In this document: piece after piece, positions 8,491 through 18,229 of the stretch
How the letters are laid out: each line of letters begins with the position of its first letter
How positions within the stretch are numbered: the stretch's first letter is position 1
Assembly: GCA_943787225.1 (NCBI GenBank)
Contig: CALSLP010000003.1
Coordinates: 48,001-112,000 of the forward strand
Length of the DNA stretch: 64,000 nucleotides
Origin: an uncultured Alphaproteobacteria bacterium
Lineage (GTDB): Bacteria; Pseudomonadota; Alphaproteobacteria; MPNO01; UBA2964
Direction of reading: 5' to 3'
Notes under the pieces: generated by a model
What the model saw: only the letters and a program-made list of their open reading frames with translations
Database searches by the model: none
What the model was told of the DNA's origin: nothing
Program-made: the position numbers and the translations under genes

Positions 8491-9982
8491 GTGATCGAAG
8501 AGCAGTCATTAAGTTGTGACGTATTGGTTATCGGCGGTGGTGGCGCCGGATTAGCGGCGGCAATTGAAGCCCGAACTCACGGCGCCAATGTCATGCTCAT
8601 TGAGAAGAATCCCGAACTGGGCGGAACGACCGCCTGGTCGATTGGCTCTTTTTCAGCAACACAGACACCGCACCAGCTCTCGGAAGGTATCGTCGATACG
8701 CCGGACGAGCATTTTGAAGACATGCCCAAATTCTCTGGTCCGCTGGCTGACCGTGACAATCCCAAACTCCGTCGTATTTTTGTCGACAACGCCAACGAGA
8801 CATTGCGCTGGCTCATGTCTATGGGCGTCGAGTTCTTTGGCCCCATGCCAGAACCACCGCATCGCAAGCCCCGCATGCATAATGTCTCTGCCAAATTCTC
8901 GGGCCTATATCCATCACCTGGGCAAGCACGCCGCTAAAACCGGTGTCGAGATCCGGTGCAACAGCCGGGCCAACAAGTTCTTGCTCAAAGACGGCCGCGT
9001 TATCGGCGCCCGATGCGAAATGCCGCGAGGTATTACTGAGGTTCACGCAAAATCGATTGTTCTCGCGAGTGGCGATTACGCCGCCAACCGAGAGCTCAAG
9101 GCCAAGTATATTTCACCCGAGGTCTCTCTGGTCGACGCGATGAATCCAAATGCCACTGGCGACGGGCACGAGATCTCTTTTCCCCTTGGCGCCAGAGTCA
9201 TAAACGGTGATGTGCTCTCCGGTCCGACATTGCGCTTTATTCCGCCGCCCCGGGAATCCATTGACCGGATGTTGCCGCCCACAAAAATAGTCACCAGATT
9301 TATGCGGTTCGCGCTGAAATATATGCCGGACAGAATTTTACGCCCCTTTGTCCTGGGATTTACGACCACCTCGATGGCACCCGAATTGGACCTGTTCACC
9401 AACGGCGCCCTACTCGTAAACAAGGACGGCAAACGCATTACAGATCACTCCGGCAAAGCTCGGGCTCGCGATCGCGCAAGAACCGGAAAAAATCGGCTAT
9501 GTCATTCTGGATAGTAGCCTTGGCCGCAAAATATTCGGCATGGCCGGATTTTATCGCCACAGCGCCCGGAGTCTCATACGCCTATCTGGATGATTTCCGC
9601 AAAACGCGGCCAGACATTTTTCATAAAGCGGACTCCATTACGACGCTCGCTGGCGTCGCTGGACATGCCACACGAGGAACTCAAGAACTCAGTCGACGCC
9701 CATAACACCGACAATGACACACAAATTTTATCAGGTCCTTTCTACGCCCTAGGACCGGCCAAGAGCTATGTCGTCCTGACTGATGGCGGTCTCGCCGTCG
9801 ATGAAGAACATCGTCTACTCGGCGAAAATGACAAAGCAATTCCTGGCTTGTTTGCCGCAGGTTCTGTTGGACAAGGAGGGCTTATGCTCAAAGGCCATGG
9901 CCATCATATTGGTTGGGCCTTTACATCGGGCCGTCGCGCCGGAAGACATGCCGCCACAGAAGCGGGAATTAATGTGACTTGA
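8491..9982 (+). pseudogene. FAD-dependent ketosteroid-dehydrogenase/fumarate-reductase-like flavoprotein, four frameshifts
   Basis: Read across frames, this is a complete flavoprotein of about 495 aa. It opens with a GTG at 8491 behind AAAGGTG, has the FAD motif VLVIGGGGAGLAAAIEA and IEKNPELGGTTAWS, and ends with the typical GLFAAGSVGQGGLMLKGHGH segment that closes the FAD site in 3-ketosteroid dehydrogenase/fumarate reductase flavoproteins. The frame breaks near 8901-8903 (GGG), 9455-9457 (AAA), 9543-9547 and 9650-9656. Each break is cured by removing a single base, and conserved sequence continues on both sides. As written it cannot make a full protein. It is either a recent pseudogene or an intact gene with insertion errors. 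It is divergent from the amidohydrolase and lies just upstream of the TTT transporter. Confidence 0.75.
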
Positions 9983-10058
9983 AGCTGTTGAAACATTTAA
10001 TAAGCTCCTTTAGCGTTTTGTCAGAAAATAGAACGATCACATACTCGGAGGACATTTG

Positions 10059-11313
10059 ATGAAGAAATTTACAGGGTCACTCGCACTTGGCAGCCTGTTG
10101 GCTGGCGTCGCGGCCTGGGGTGTTGCAAACACGCAAACCGCAAATGCTCAGGGTTTTTACAAGGGCAAAACGATTAAGATGGTCGTGCGCTCTGCCCCCG
10201 GTGGCGGCTACGATTTTTATGGTCGCCTGCTGGCGCGCCACATGTCGAAATACATACCCGGCAATCCCAAGATGATCGTCATCAACATGCCGGGAGCTGG
10301 CGGCATCGTTGCCGCAAACTACATGGCAAGCCGCGCCAAGAAGAACGGCACCGAAATTGCTGTTCTGACACGCGAACTGGCGTTGGCGCAGCGGACAAAG
10401 GAAGTCGGCGTAAAGTACGATCTGGAGAAACTGAGCGCACTGGGCAGTGCAGCCTCTTCAACTTTTCTGGTCGTTATGGGCAAAAACCAGCCGATCAGAA
10501 CCTATCAGCAGCTAAAGGATTCGAAAAAAACCGTTCTTTTCGGAGCAACGGGTCCGGGCTCAGGATCGTATCAATATCCAGCTCTCCTCAAGAAAGACGG
10601 CTTTAACGTCAAAATCATTACCGGCATCATTGGCGGCAGTGCCCGTTTTCTGGCCATTGAACGTGGTGACACGCATGGCACCGCCAACAGCTACGAAAGC
10701 ACACGCAAAGCTATAAAAGAGCTCGGGCTCATCCCAATCTTTTACAATGGCGCGCCGCACAAGGCCTTGCCCGTCCCACATATGAGCACGTTGCTTTCAA
10801 AACAAGGTAAACAACTTGCCGCCCTGCTTGGAGCACCGCTCGCCGCCGGACGCCCCTTCTACACGACATCGGGCATTCCTGCTGACCGCCTGAAAACCCT
10901 GCGTAGTGCCTTTAAGGCGGCTTTGCATGACAAGGACCTTATTAAAGAGGCCAAACGCGCCAAACGTAACGTTGCCTGGACTGCCGCCAGCGTGATGGAG
11001 AAGGTCAATCACGAGAATTCTCGGTGCATCTGACGCCGTCATCGCTGCCTACAAATCCGGCGCCAAGAAACCCAAGAGAGATCTCAGCAAGTTCCTGAAG
11101 CACACCGGCGCCGTCACCAAAATAAAGAAAGGTGGCCGAAGCATCTGGATCGACTACAAGGGCAAGGAAGTCATGGCCAAGGTCTCAGGCTCTCGGACCA
11201 AGATCAAAGTCAAAGGCAAAAAGGCAAAACGTAAGGCCATTAAACTCGGCATGATGTGCCAGTTCACTTACCCAAGCCCAGGGAAAGAAGCTGCCCGGAT
11301 CGACTGTAAGTAA
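10059..11313 (+). CDS. tctC: TctC/Bug-type tripartite tricarboxylate transporter receptor with C-terminal extension (one frameshift)
   Basis: The product starts with a Sec signal peptide (MKKFTGSLALGSLLAGVAAW..., cleavage after a TANAQ-like site near residue 31) behind a strong GGAGG. The mature part begins FYKGKTIKMVVRSAPGGGYD and continues with VINMPGAGG, both typical of TctC receptors. The frame breaks near 11007-11008: removing one A from GTCAATC continues the reading for 99 more codons to TAA at 11311-11313. That restored part ends the receptor fold and then adds about 80 residues rich in Lys with two Cys, which normal TctC proteins lack. It is followed by tctA and tctB, so this is the cognate receptor of a complete importer for a carboxylate. 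The role of the tail is unknown. Confidence 0.85.
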
Positions 11314-11322
11314 GCTCTTATA

Positions 11323-11353
11323 AAAGGTCGTCCTAACACAGGGCGATCTTTTT
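11323..11353 (+). terminator. Hairpin with T-run between tctC and tctA
   Basis: An 11-base stem (AAGGTCGTCCT against AGGGCGATCTT, two G-T wobbles) with a five-base loop is followed by a run of T. It lies between the receptor stop and the tctA ribosome site. Placed here it probably acts as a partial terminator or 3' stabiliser that gives more receptor than permease, as is common in binding-protein operons. Confidence 0.5.
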
Positions 11354-11375
11354 CCTTTAAGGGAAGGGGATCAGG

Positions 11376-12872
11376 ATGGTCGAGGCGGCATTAGAAGGCC
11401 TGTATGGCATCCTTCAATGGAAAGCATTTCTGCTGATGATGGTTGGTATCGTTATCAGTTCAACGCTGGTTGCCATGCCAGGCATTGGCAGTAAAACCGC
11501 CATCGCCCTCCTTCTCCCCATCGCCTTCACCCTCAATAAATTTGAAGCCATCTGCCTGATCATGAGTGTCTGGGCAGTAAGCAATACAGCGAATTCGATA
11601 ACGTCTATCCTGTTCAGCGTACCGGGCGGCGGCGGATCACAGGCCACGATTATGGATGGCTACCCGATGGCCAAGAAAGGCGAAGCGGCGCGTGCTCTCG
11701 CTGCAGCATTCACGTCATCGGCCATCGGTGGCATTATTGGTGCAATCGTCCTCCTTGTCGCTATTCCGATCCTGCGACCTCTCGTTCTTCTTCTCGGCCC
11801 TCCGGAATTTTTTATGCTGGTGATGGTCGGTATCGCCATGGTTGGCGCGCTGAGTGGCAAAGCGCCCGTCAAAGGCATTATCGCCGGTGGACTTGGGTTG
11901 ATTATCTCAATGGTCGGCGTCCATATCATTACCGGCCTGCACCGTTTCACTTTTGATCAAATTTTCCTTATCGACGGGTTCAAACTGATCCCGGTCACCA
12001 TTGGCCTTTTCGCTATACCCGAGCTGATCTATATGGGCGTTAAGGGCACAGGGATCTCCGACCTGCCGCTTGGTGATCTTGGCAAAGGACGCAGGCAGGG
12101 AATCAAAGACGCCTTTACCCACCGCTGGCTGATTTTGCGCAGCAGCCTGATCGGAGTCTGGGTCGGCATTATTCCAGGCCTTGGTTCCGCTGTCGCCGAC
12201 TGGTTCGCCTATGGCAGCGCCAAACAGACTTGTCCGGGGGCTCGCGAGACCTTTGGTAAAGGCGACGTCCGTGGCGTCATTGCCGTTGATGCCGCAACCA
12301 ACGCCAAGGAAGGGGGATCGCTGATCCCAACGCTCGCCTTTGGTATTCCCGGGTCAAGCACACTGGCCCTGATCTTTGGCGGTCTCATCATCGTCGGGAT
12401 CACGCCAGGTCGCGACATGCTGACCAAAGACCTGCATCTTACCTTCTCGATGATCTGGCTTTTAATCATCGGGACAATCATCACATCAATCCTGTGCCTC
12501 GCCTTCACCCGCCAGCTCGCAATGGCGACCAAGCTCCGCCCGACCTTGATGATCCCAGTCATCCTGGCCATGGCCGTGATTGGAAGCTTCGCCGCATCCA
12601 GCCGGTTTGAAGATGTATTGATCATGTTTGCCTTTGGCACAATCGGCTATTTCATGCGAGCCGGTGGCTGGCCCCGTCCGCCTCTGCTGCTGGGCCTCGT
12701 TTTGGGACCGATTGCTGAACGTCATATGTGGACCTCCGTTCAGCTGCATGGGGCAGACTTCCTGTGGCGTCCAGGCGTCCTGATTATCTTCGCGCTTCTC
12801 GTGGTTTGTGTTGCCTATCCGATGTTCCAGGACAGGAATGCCAAACTCCGGGCCCAGGAAACGGAGGCGTAA
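11376..12872 (+). CDS. tctA: Tripartite tricarboxylate transporter large permease TctA
   Basis: A 498-aa polytopic membrane protein with about a dozen hydrophobic helices. It carries the TctA family signatures: ALEGLYGILQWKAFLLMMVG at the N-terminus, PGIGSKTAIALLLP near residue 35, FSVPGGGGSQATIMDGYPMAKKG near 80, and the repeat-related loop ATNAKEGGSLIPTLAFGIPGSS near 310. Length is normal. It works with the small permease TctB and periplasmic TctC as a sodium- or proton-driven importer of carboxylates. AGGGGATCAGG precedes the ATG. The next gene follows within 2 bases. Confidence 0.93.
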   Translation: MVEAALEGLYGILQWKAFLLMMVGIVISSTLVAMPGIGSKTAIALLLPIAFTLNKFEAICLIMSVWAVSNTANSITSILFSVPGGGGSQATIMDGYPMAKKGEAARALAAAFTSSAIGGIIGAIVLLVAIPILRPLVLLLGPPEFFMLVMVGIAMVGALSGKAPVKGIIAGGLGLIISMVGVHIITGLHRFTFDQIFLIDGFKLIPVTIGLFAIPELIYMGVKGTGISDLPLGDLGKGRRQGIKDAFTHRWLILRSSLIGVWVGIIPGLGSAVADWFAYGSAKQTCPGARETFGKGDVRGVIAVDAATNAKEGGSLIPTLAFGIPGSSTLALIFGGLIIVGITPGRDMLTKDLHLTFSMIWLLIIGTIITSILCLAFTRQLAMATKLRPTLMIPVILAMAVIGSFAASSRFEDVLIMFAFGTIGYFMRAGGWPRPPLLLGLVLGPIAERHMWTSVQLHGADFLWRPGVLIIFALLVVCVAYPMFQDRNAKLRAQETEA

Positions 12873-12873
12873 G

Positions 12874-13362
12874 ATGAGCTTAAGATTTCAGCCACGCTCT
12901 CTCCTGACCATCGCCTTCATACTGCTCTTTGCCTATGTGGTCATTGAATCGTCGGAAATGCCGATTCAGGCCAAGATGTATCCGTACACTATCGGCATCA
13001 TCGCGTTGCTATTGTTGGCCTATCAGCTCGTACGCGAAATTCTACCGGCGTCCAAAACGGAAACCGACAAGACCGGCGTCGATATTGACTTCACTGAAGA
13101 AGAATCTTCCAAACAAGGAAAGCGGCGGGCGTTGGAACTATTCGCATGGATGTACGGATTCGCTCTTCTGTTATGGTTGATCGGCTTCTATACGGCCGCG
13201 CCTGTCATGGTGCTGGCCTATATGCTGCGCCATAAGGAAACGCTGGTGATGACAATCGCCCTTCCTTTGGGTACGGGGATCGCCACCTGGTATATCTTCG
13301 GGCATCTCCTGCACCTTCCCTTCCCGCCGGGGCTGCTGTTAGAATGGGCGGGTCTGGTCTAG
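12874..13362 (+). CDS. tctB: Tripartite tricarboxylate transporter small permease TctB
   Basis: A 162-aa protein with four predicted membrane helices (about residues 8-25, 35-52, 85-105 and 125-150) and a charged cytoplasmic loop in the middle, which is the TctB architecture. I start at the Met right after the tctA stop because GGAGG at the end of tctA is correctly spaced; the open frame runs further up inside tctA. It is translationally coupled to tctA. It completes the importer with the receptor encoded upstream. Confidence 0.9.
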   Translation: MSLRFQPRSLLTIAFILLFAYVVIESSEMPIQAKMYPYTIGIIALLLLAYQLVREILPASKTETDKTGVDIDFTEEESSKQGKRRALELFAWMYGFALLLWLIGFYTAAPVMVLAYMLRHKETLVMTIALPLGTGIATWYIFGHLLHLPFPPGLLLEWAGLV

Positions 13363-13423
13363 GGTCGTTTCGCGGCCCAAGAGATCATCGTATTTTTTAG
13401 CCTGTTGTTCATAGAGGACCCGC

Positions 13424-14626
13424 ATGTCTGACGAAAACGCCCCCACCGAAGAAATCGATTTAAGCAAAAAATTTCTGGTCGATCCCTATATGGATTGGGC
13501 AAAGGGCGAAGGCATCCCCATGCATCTCGACTTTGGCCACAACCTGTTAGCGCTTGAAACAGATGTCTGGGATCGCTGGGATGCCCGCGGTTGCTTCGCG
13601 CATACACATGGCAATGGCGACTTCATGGCCAACTATGTGCTGGAGGTAGCGCCCAGCAAGAAAACGGCCCCGATCAAACATATCTACGAAGCATTTTTCT
13701 ACGCACTGTCCGGCTATGGCTCGACCACTGTCACCTACCCGGACGGCGAAGTCCGCACCTTTGAATGGGGTCCCAAATCCCTGTTCACGGTACCGCTGAA
13801 TTGCGAATACCAGATATTTAATGGCTCCGGTCAGGAGCCCGCGCGTTTGTCCTGCACGAATGATGCGCCGCTGGTGATCAACCTGTTTCATAACGAGCGC
13901 TTCGTCTTTGAAAACGACTTCGATTTCCCCGAGCGTATCGGCGACAGCAAGCATTTTGATGGCGAAGGCGACCACCTTACGGTCAATCGCGGCGATAATG
14001 TCGCCGAGGCAAATCTGTGGGAAACCAATTTCGTCAACGACCTGACCAACTTCAAACTTTATGCGATGGATTCACGCGGCAAAGGATCGCTCAACGTTTC
14101 CTTTATCCTCGCCGACAGCACCATGCATGCCCATTCCTCCGAAATTCCGATGGGCCGCTACAAAAAAGCGCATCGCCATGCTGCCGGCACACATGTTCAT
14201 GCGGTCAGCGGCACAGGCTACACCTTGCTGTGGTACGAGGGAGACCAGGAGTTCAAGGAATTCCCGTGGGAACATGGCTTCATGTACACCCCGCCGTTCT
14301 GGATGTTCCATCAGCATTTCAACACCTGCGATCAACCCGCCCGCTATCTGGCCTGCAGCATGGGTAGCCGCCGCTACCCCTTTATTGCGCTGCGCCGCAA
14401 AAGCGCCGAAGGCAAAGGAGCAACATCCATTCAGGAAGGTGGTCGCCAGGTCGAGTATGAAGATCAGGATCCCCGCATCCATCGCAAATGGCTTGAAGCG
14501 ATTGCCGAGAACGGTATCGGTTCAAATATGAGTGAACTTTTCGACGAAGCAGCCATTATGGCACTGCCCCAAGAAGAACTCGAAGGTCCGATTAAAACAC
14601 CGCAGTCAATTGGTCCTGCAGTCTGA
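13424..14626 (+). CDS. Bicupin-domain protein
   Basis: A 400-aa soluble protein with two cupin barrels. The first is around residues 80-140 (HIYEAFFYALSGYGSTTV, then FEWGPKSLFTVPLN). The second is around 240-310 (RYKKAHRHAAGTHVHAVSG, then HGFMYTPPFWMFHQHFN), with His pairs able to bind a metal. The family has no well-known activity; automated annotation often calls such proteins ethanolamine ammonia-lyase activating, which I treat as a label and not a function. A paralogue lies at 19179-20406 directly before an EutA-like gene. Here the gene follows tctB by 61 bases and precedes a DadA-like oxidase by 18, so it may process the imported substrate. Confidence 0.8.
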   Translation: MSDENAPTEEIDLSKKFLVDPYMDWAKGEGIPMHLDFGHNLLALETDVWDRWDARGCFAHTHGNGDFMANYVLEVAPSKKTAPIKHIYEAFFYALSGYGSTTVTYPDGEVRTFEWGPKSLFTVPLNCEYQIFNGSGQEPARLSCTNDAPLVINLFHNERFVFENDFDFPERIGDSKHFDGEGDHLTVNRGDNVAEANLWETNFVNDLTNFKLYAMDSRGKGSLNVSFILADSTMHAHSSEIPMGRYKKAHRHAAGTHVHAVSGTGYTLLWYEGDQEFKEFPWEHGFMYTPPFWMFHQHFNTCDQPARYLACSMGSRRYPFIALRRKSAEGKGATSIQEGGRQVEYEDQDPRIHRKWLEAIAENGIGSNMSELFDEAAIMALPQEELEGPIKTPQSIGPAV

Positions 14627-14644
14627 TCAGAAACTGACAGTCAG

Positions 14645-15895
14645 ATGACGTCGCCACAGCGCATAATTGTTGTCGGTGGCGGTATCATCGGCATCACCAC
14701 CGCTTTAGAATTTCAGCGGCGCGGTTATCAAGTTTCGCTGCTCGACCCGAAACAGCCGGGTCGTGAAACGTCATACGGTAATACGGGAGTCCTGTCGGAC
14801 GGGTCAGTGGTTATCTCTAATAACCCCGGCCTCCGAAAACGGCTGCCAAAACTCATTCTAAAAAAGAGCAACGCCCTAAACTACAGTTTAGGGTTCGTTA
14901 TAAAACGTCTGCCTTGGATCACCCGTTTTCTCAGCTACTGCACTGACCAGCACTTAGATCATAGCAGCCGAGCACTACGCGCCTTGCAGGCCCATTCGCT
15001 AGAACTTCACCTGACCTTGATTTCAGACTCCAAGGCCGAGCACCTGTTACGCAAAACAGGTTGGCTAAAGGTCTTCCGCAGTGACGCGAGTTACAAAGGT
15101 TACGAAATGGAGCTCAAAGTCTTTGAGCGGACCGGTGTTGGCCACACGCTCTATTCGGAAGATGAGTTGAAGCAATTAGAACCTGCGCTAAATCCAATAT
15201 TTCGCCACGGAGTTCTCCTGCACGACGCCTGTAGCGTTTCCAGCCCGGCCGCATTATGCGACGCCTATCTCAAGCTTTTCACAGACGCGGGTGGCAAAGT
15301 AATTCTTGGTGCCGCAAAAAAGTTCCAACAGACAGAACATTGGGAAGTGCAGCTTGGAGACTCAGAACCCTTACAAGCAGATGCTGTCATTCTCGCCGCA
15401 GGGCCATGGTCCGCTGAAATAGCTAAAAGTCTTGGTTATAAGATTCCAATGGCCTGGGAACGCGGCTACCACTGGCATTTAGAACCAGGAAACGGCCCGG
15501 CACTAACGCGGGCGGTCCATGACGTCGATGCGGGATATGTCATGTCACCACAGCAACAGGGCGTCCGGATAACGTCAGGGGTCGAATTGGCGGATCGCGA
15601 TGCGCCCCACGATGACCGACAGGTACAACAGTCAATCCGGTCAGCGCGCCAAGCAACTTCGCTTGGCGACAAAATCGAAGATACCCCGTGGATGGGACGT
15701 CGCCCAACACTCGTCGATAGTCTGCCAATGATCGGTGCCGCACCGCGTCATCCGGGCCTGTGGTTTAACTTCGGCCACCAGCACAACGGGCTTTCAACAT
15801 CGGCCGCAAGTGCGCAGCTCCTTGCAGATTTATTCGAAGACAAACCGCCCGCGATCGACGTCGAAGCCTTTCAACCAAACCGGTTTCGATTGTAG
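14645..15895 (+). CDS. FAD-dependent D-amino acid dehydrogenase (DadA/DAO family)
   Basis: A 416-aa FAD oxidoreductase. The dinucleotide motif IIVVGGGIIGITTALEF is at residues 6-22 and ends in an acidic residue (SLLDPK) at the second strand. SYGNTGVLSDGSVV near 50 is the DadA-type flavin loop, and GRRPTLVDSLPMIGAAP near 345 with NFGHQHNGLS is the closing FAD segment. All domains are complete and the length is normal for DadA. It would oxidise a D-amino acid or another secondary amine, passing electrons to the respiratory chain. It follows the bicupin by 18 bases, so the two are probably co-transcribed. Confidence 0.83.
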   Translation: MTSPQRIIVVGGGIIGITTALEFQRRGYQVSLLDPKQPGRETSYGNTGVLSDGSVVISNNPGLRKRLPKLILKKSNALNYSLGFVIKRLPWITRFLSYCTDQHLDHSSRALRALQAHSLELHLTLISDSKAEHLLRKTGWLKVFRSDASYKGYEMELKVFERTGVGHTLYSEDELKQLEPALNPIFRHGVLLHDACSVSSPAALCDAYLKLFTDAGGKVILGAAKKFQQTEHWEVQLGDSEPLQADAVILAAGPWSAEIAKSLGYKIPMAWERGYHWHLEPGNGPALTRAVHDVDAGYVMSPQQQGVRITSGVELADRDAPHDDRQVQQSIRSARQATSLGDKIEDTPWMGRRPTLVDSLPMIGAAPRHPGLWFNFGHQHNGLSTSAASAQLLADLFEDKPPAIDVEAFQPNRFRL

Positions 15896-15979
15896 ATGAT
15901 TCTTCTCTCTGCCACTTGAATCTGCAATCACTACGGGAATAGGTTAGACCCTCCAACATGGAATGAGGGAGTATCCGTC

Positions 15980-16711
15980 ATGATCGACCTGTTAAGCCAA
16001 CGCCGAGAGGCCCGATACGGGGCCCCTGCGGCCGACCAGATTATGGTCAATCGCTATTTCACTATCGGCTATTCCTATTATTTCCGTCAGGCGAAATGGG
16101 CCCTCGAAATTGTCGGACGGGTTGATGAAGGCGAAGGAAGCGGTAGAACGCCTCGATAATTTCCGCTCCGACTATCGGGTGCCACAGGTATTTCGCGCTG
16201 ATCTCGCAGACTACACAGGATCAAAACATGACCGCGGGCATTTGGTCGCCAGCGCCAACCAACGTGAAGGCGAGATGCAAAACAGCGAGACTTTCCTGCT
16301 CTCCAACATGTCACCGCAAAAGCCAAAGTTTAACCGTGGGTTTGGAAGGAACTTGAAGGAGCCGTCCGTATTCTCGATGCCGATCCAAAAATATTTGAAA
16401 CTTATGTAATTTCGGGACCGATTTTTGATTTTGGCAAAGCAATCAACGTCATTGGCTCCAAGGATAAAAATGGCGTCAGCGTCCCCATCCCGCATGGCTA
16501 CTTCAAATCCATTCTGACAGAGAATAACAGAGGGGCCCTGAACATGTGGTCCTTTATCCTTCCCAATGAGGAGACCCGTAAGAAATTGGCCGATTTCCGG
16601 GTGCCAACGACCCAGGTCGAGAATTACGCCGGTATTTTGCTTTGGGAGCGGCTCCGTGGACGAAAAGTTGCCAACGAGAAGAAGCGGGTTCGGCCCATGT
16701 GGAAGACCTGA
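15980..16711 (+). pseudogene. DNA/RNA non-specific endonuclease (NUC1 family), two frameshifts
   Basis: Read across frames this gives about 243 aa. The catalytic signature DRGHLVASAN (His general base) is followed by SNMSPQKPKFNRG, where the Asn and Gln before FNRG are the metal-site region of NUC1 nucleases. The conserved NRGxW continues as WKELEGAVRIL in the next frame. One break near 16118-16122 is cured by removing a G, the other near 16340 by adding a T. The start is the ATG at 15980 with GAGGGAG upstream. The opening ARYGAPAADQIMVNRYFTIGYSYYFRQAKWALE resembles the substrate-side part of nucleases that lack a clear signal peptide. As written it is inactive; with corrected frames it would be a sugar-non-specific nuclease. 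Confidence 0.75.
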
Positions 16712-16850
16712 CCTACATTTCGAACATCAAAAGATATCACCAACTCGCTCTTTACAGTTGGCCTCCAAATCAGCATGTTTAGCCCGAATTTATAGGGCGG
16801 GTGTGTCTTGCATCCGTGTTACGACCAAATTTCTAATTTAAGAGGCACCT

Positions 16851-18221
16851 ATGCTCGATCTGATGAATATTGCCCGCACCGAAGCCGATGGCGGGGACCT
16901 GTTTGGCTTGCTCAACGATTTGTATGAGCCCACTGATGTTCGGCCAACGGGCTTTCCCGATGCCGTTGTCTGGCAAGGTGGCAACCACGATGGCAAAATC
17001 GAGCCTGTTGCCCATTCCATGACGGATGCCTTCGCGCTGATTGGTACGATGGCTGCCATTGATGTGTTGGGACTACCCTTCTATGCCGTCCCCATGTGGT
17101 CGCAATACCGGCATGACCACAAGCTTGAGCCACTGACATGGTTCGGCAACATGCCCTGCATCTCAATCAAATGGTCCACCGCAGGCGATGCCTACGTGAA
17201 TGATGGCAAGGGCGGTAAAGTCGTCGTCATGGGTAAATCTGGAAACGCGCCGTTGCGGACCCAGGCTGGCGTCTATTGTAACGTTCGCCCCTATGGCCCA
17301 ATCACCGCAGTCCGCTGCATGCCCTGCCTGCCCTACTCACAAGACAAGGCCGTGTTTGGCGTCAATGCCGAGACAGGCATCGTCCATTCGGAAATGAATA
17401 CACCCGGCGTCCAACTTGCTTACGCGAACCGCCTGTTCCTTCAGATGGTTCACGAGAGTGGTCGCTTGGGCCGTGTCGCCACTAAGCCAACACAGGCACA
17501 AGAGGATGGCATCAATGCCGGTCTCCATAGCTGGTTGCTGAAGGGCACCAAGTTTGAAGTTGGACGTAAATACGCGGTCGACCCTTACGAAGAGTTTAAG
17601 GAAGAAATCGACAAGATCATCGCCCTTCTCCCCGCCGACTTTAAAGACGGTATGGAAAACTGGGGCGGCCGGATTGAACAGCATATTGCTGACACCAATT
17701 ATGGCCTGCTGGTTTGGGACCTGATTGAACAGCGCGACTGCATCGTTCTTGCTACCGACCTCGATGGTGACCGCTTGACCGATCTAATGGCTGATATTTC
17801 TGATCCAATGCGCGCCTTCGGCGGCATGGTTGCCAAGCATCTCGGCCAGGACGTCGATATGCGCAAGGTATGGACCGATATGGGTTACACCACCGGCAAC
17901 GGTCGTGACATGACGTCTATTATGCACCGCATGACGGGTCCTGCTATTCATGAGCAAACGCTGGGGTCCGCCGACGCCATGCTCCTTCGCCTGCTGGATG
18001 GTGACGAGTGGGTTGGTGGTACTAAGCAGCCCTACGACCCGCGCATTCATTTCGTTCTGATCCGCGACGCTTATCTCGATGCCAATAAAGGCAACAAAGA
18101 ACTCGAGGCGTTCCTTGATGATGCCCTCGCCAAGTTCGACGAGATCTATAGCGGTGACCGTCCGGGCTTCCTCGATGGCTATAAAGCCCTGAAAGAAGCC
18201 ATCACCCCTTGGGGCGCGTAG
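16851..18221 (+). CDS. Unrecognised 456-aa soluble protein
   Basis: I do not recognise a family. The protein has no signal peptide or membrane helix and no P-loop or Rossmann signature. It is rich in Asp and Gly, with a Cys-rich patch CNVRPYGPITAVRCMPCLPYS near residues 144-164. Other visible runs are VAHSMTDAFALIGTMAAIDV near 56-76, MSDISDPM-like DISDPMRAFGGMVAKHLGQD near 313 and TTGNGRDMTSIMHRMTGPAIHE near 346. AAGAGG stands seven bases before the ATG, so it is probably expressed. It lies between the nuclease remnant and an SDR gene on the other strand, with convergent ends only 8 bases apart. Its length, intact frame and coding character make it a real gene; function open. Confidence 0.8.
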   Translation: MLDLMNIARTEADGGDLFGLLNDLYEPTDVRPTGFPDAVVWQGGNHDGKIEPVAHSMTDAFALIGTMAAIDVLGLPFYAVPMWSQYRHDHKLEPLTWFGNMPCISIKWSTAGDAYVNDGKGGKVVVMGKSGNAPLRTQAGVYCNVRPYGPITAVRCMPCLPYSQDKAVFGVNAETGIVHSEMNTPGVQLAYANRLFLQMVHESGRLGRVATKPTQAQEDGINAGLHSWLLKGTKFEVGRKYAVDPYEEFKEEIDKIIALLPADFKDGMENWGGRIEQHIADTNYGLLVWDLIEQRDCIVLATDLDGDRLTDLMADISDPMRAFGGMVAKHLGQDVDMRKVWTDMGYTTGNGRDMTSIMHRMTGPAIHEQTLGSADAMLLRLLDGDEWVGGTKQPYDPRIHFVLIRDAYLDANKGNKELEAFLDDALAKFDEIYSGDRPGFLDGYKALKEAITPWGA

Positions 18222-18229
18222 AGCTGATA

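Noticed and set aside
12808..12873. Earlier start of tctB inside tctA
   Set aside because: The Met at 12874 follows a correctly spaced GGAGG and starts the membrane protein; the upstream codons are the tctA end in another frame.
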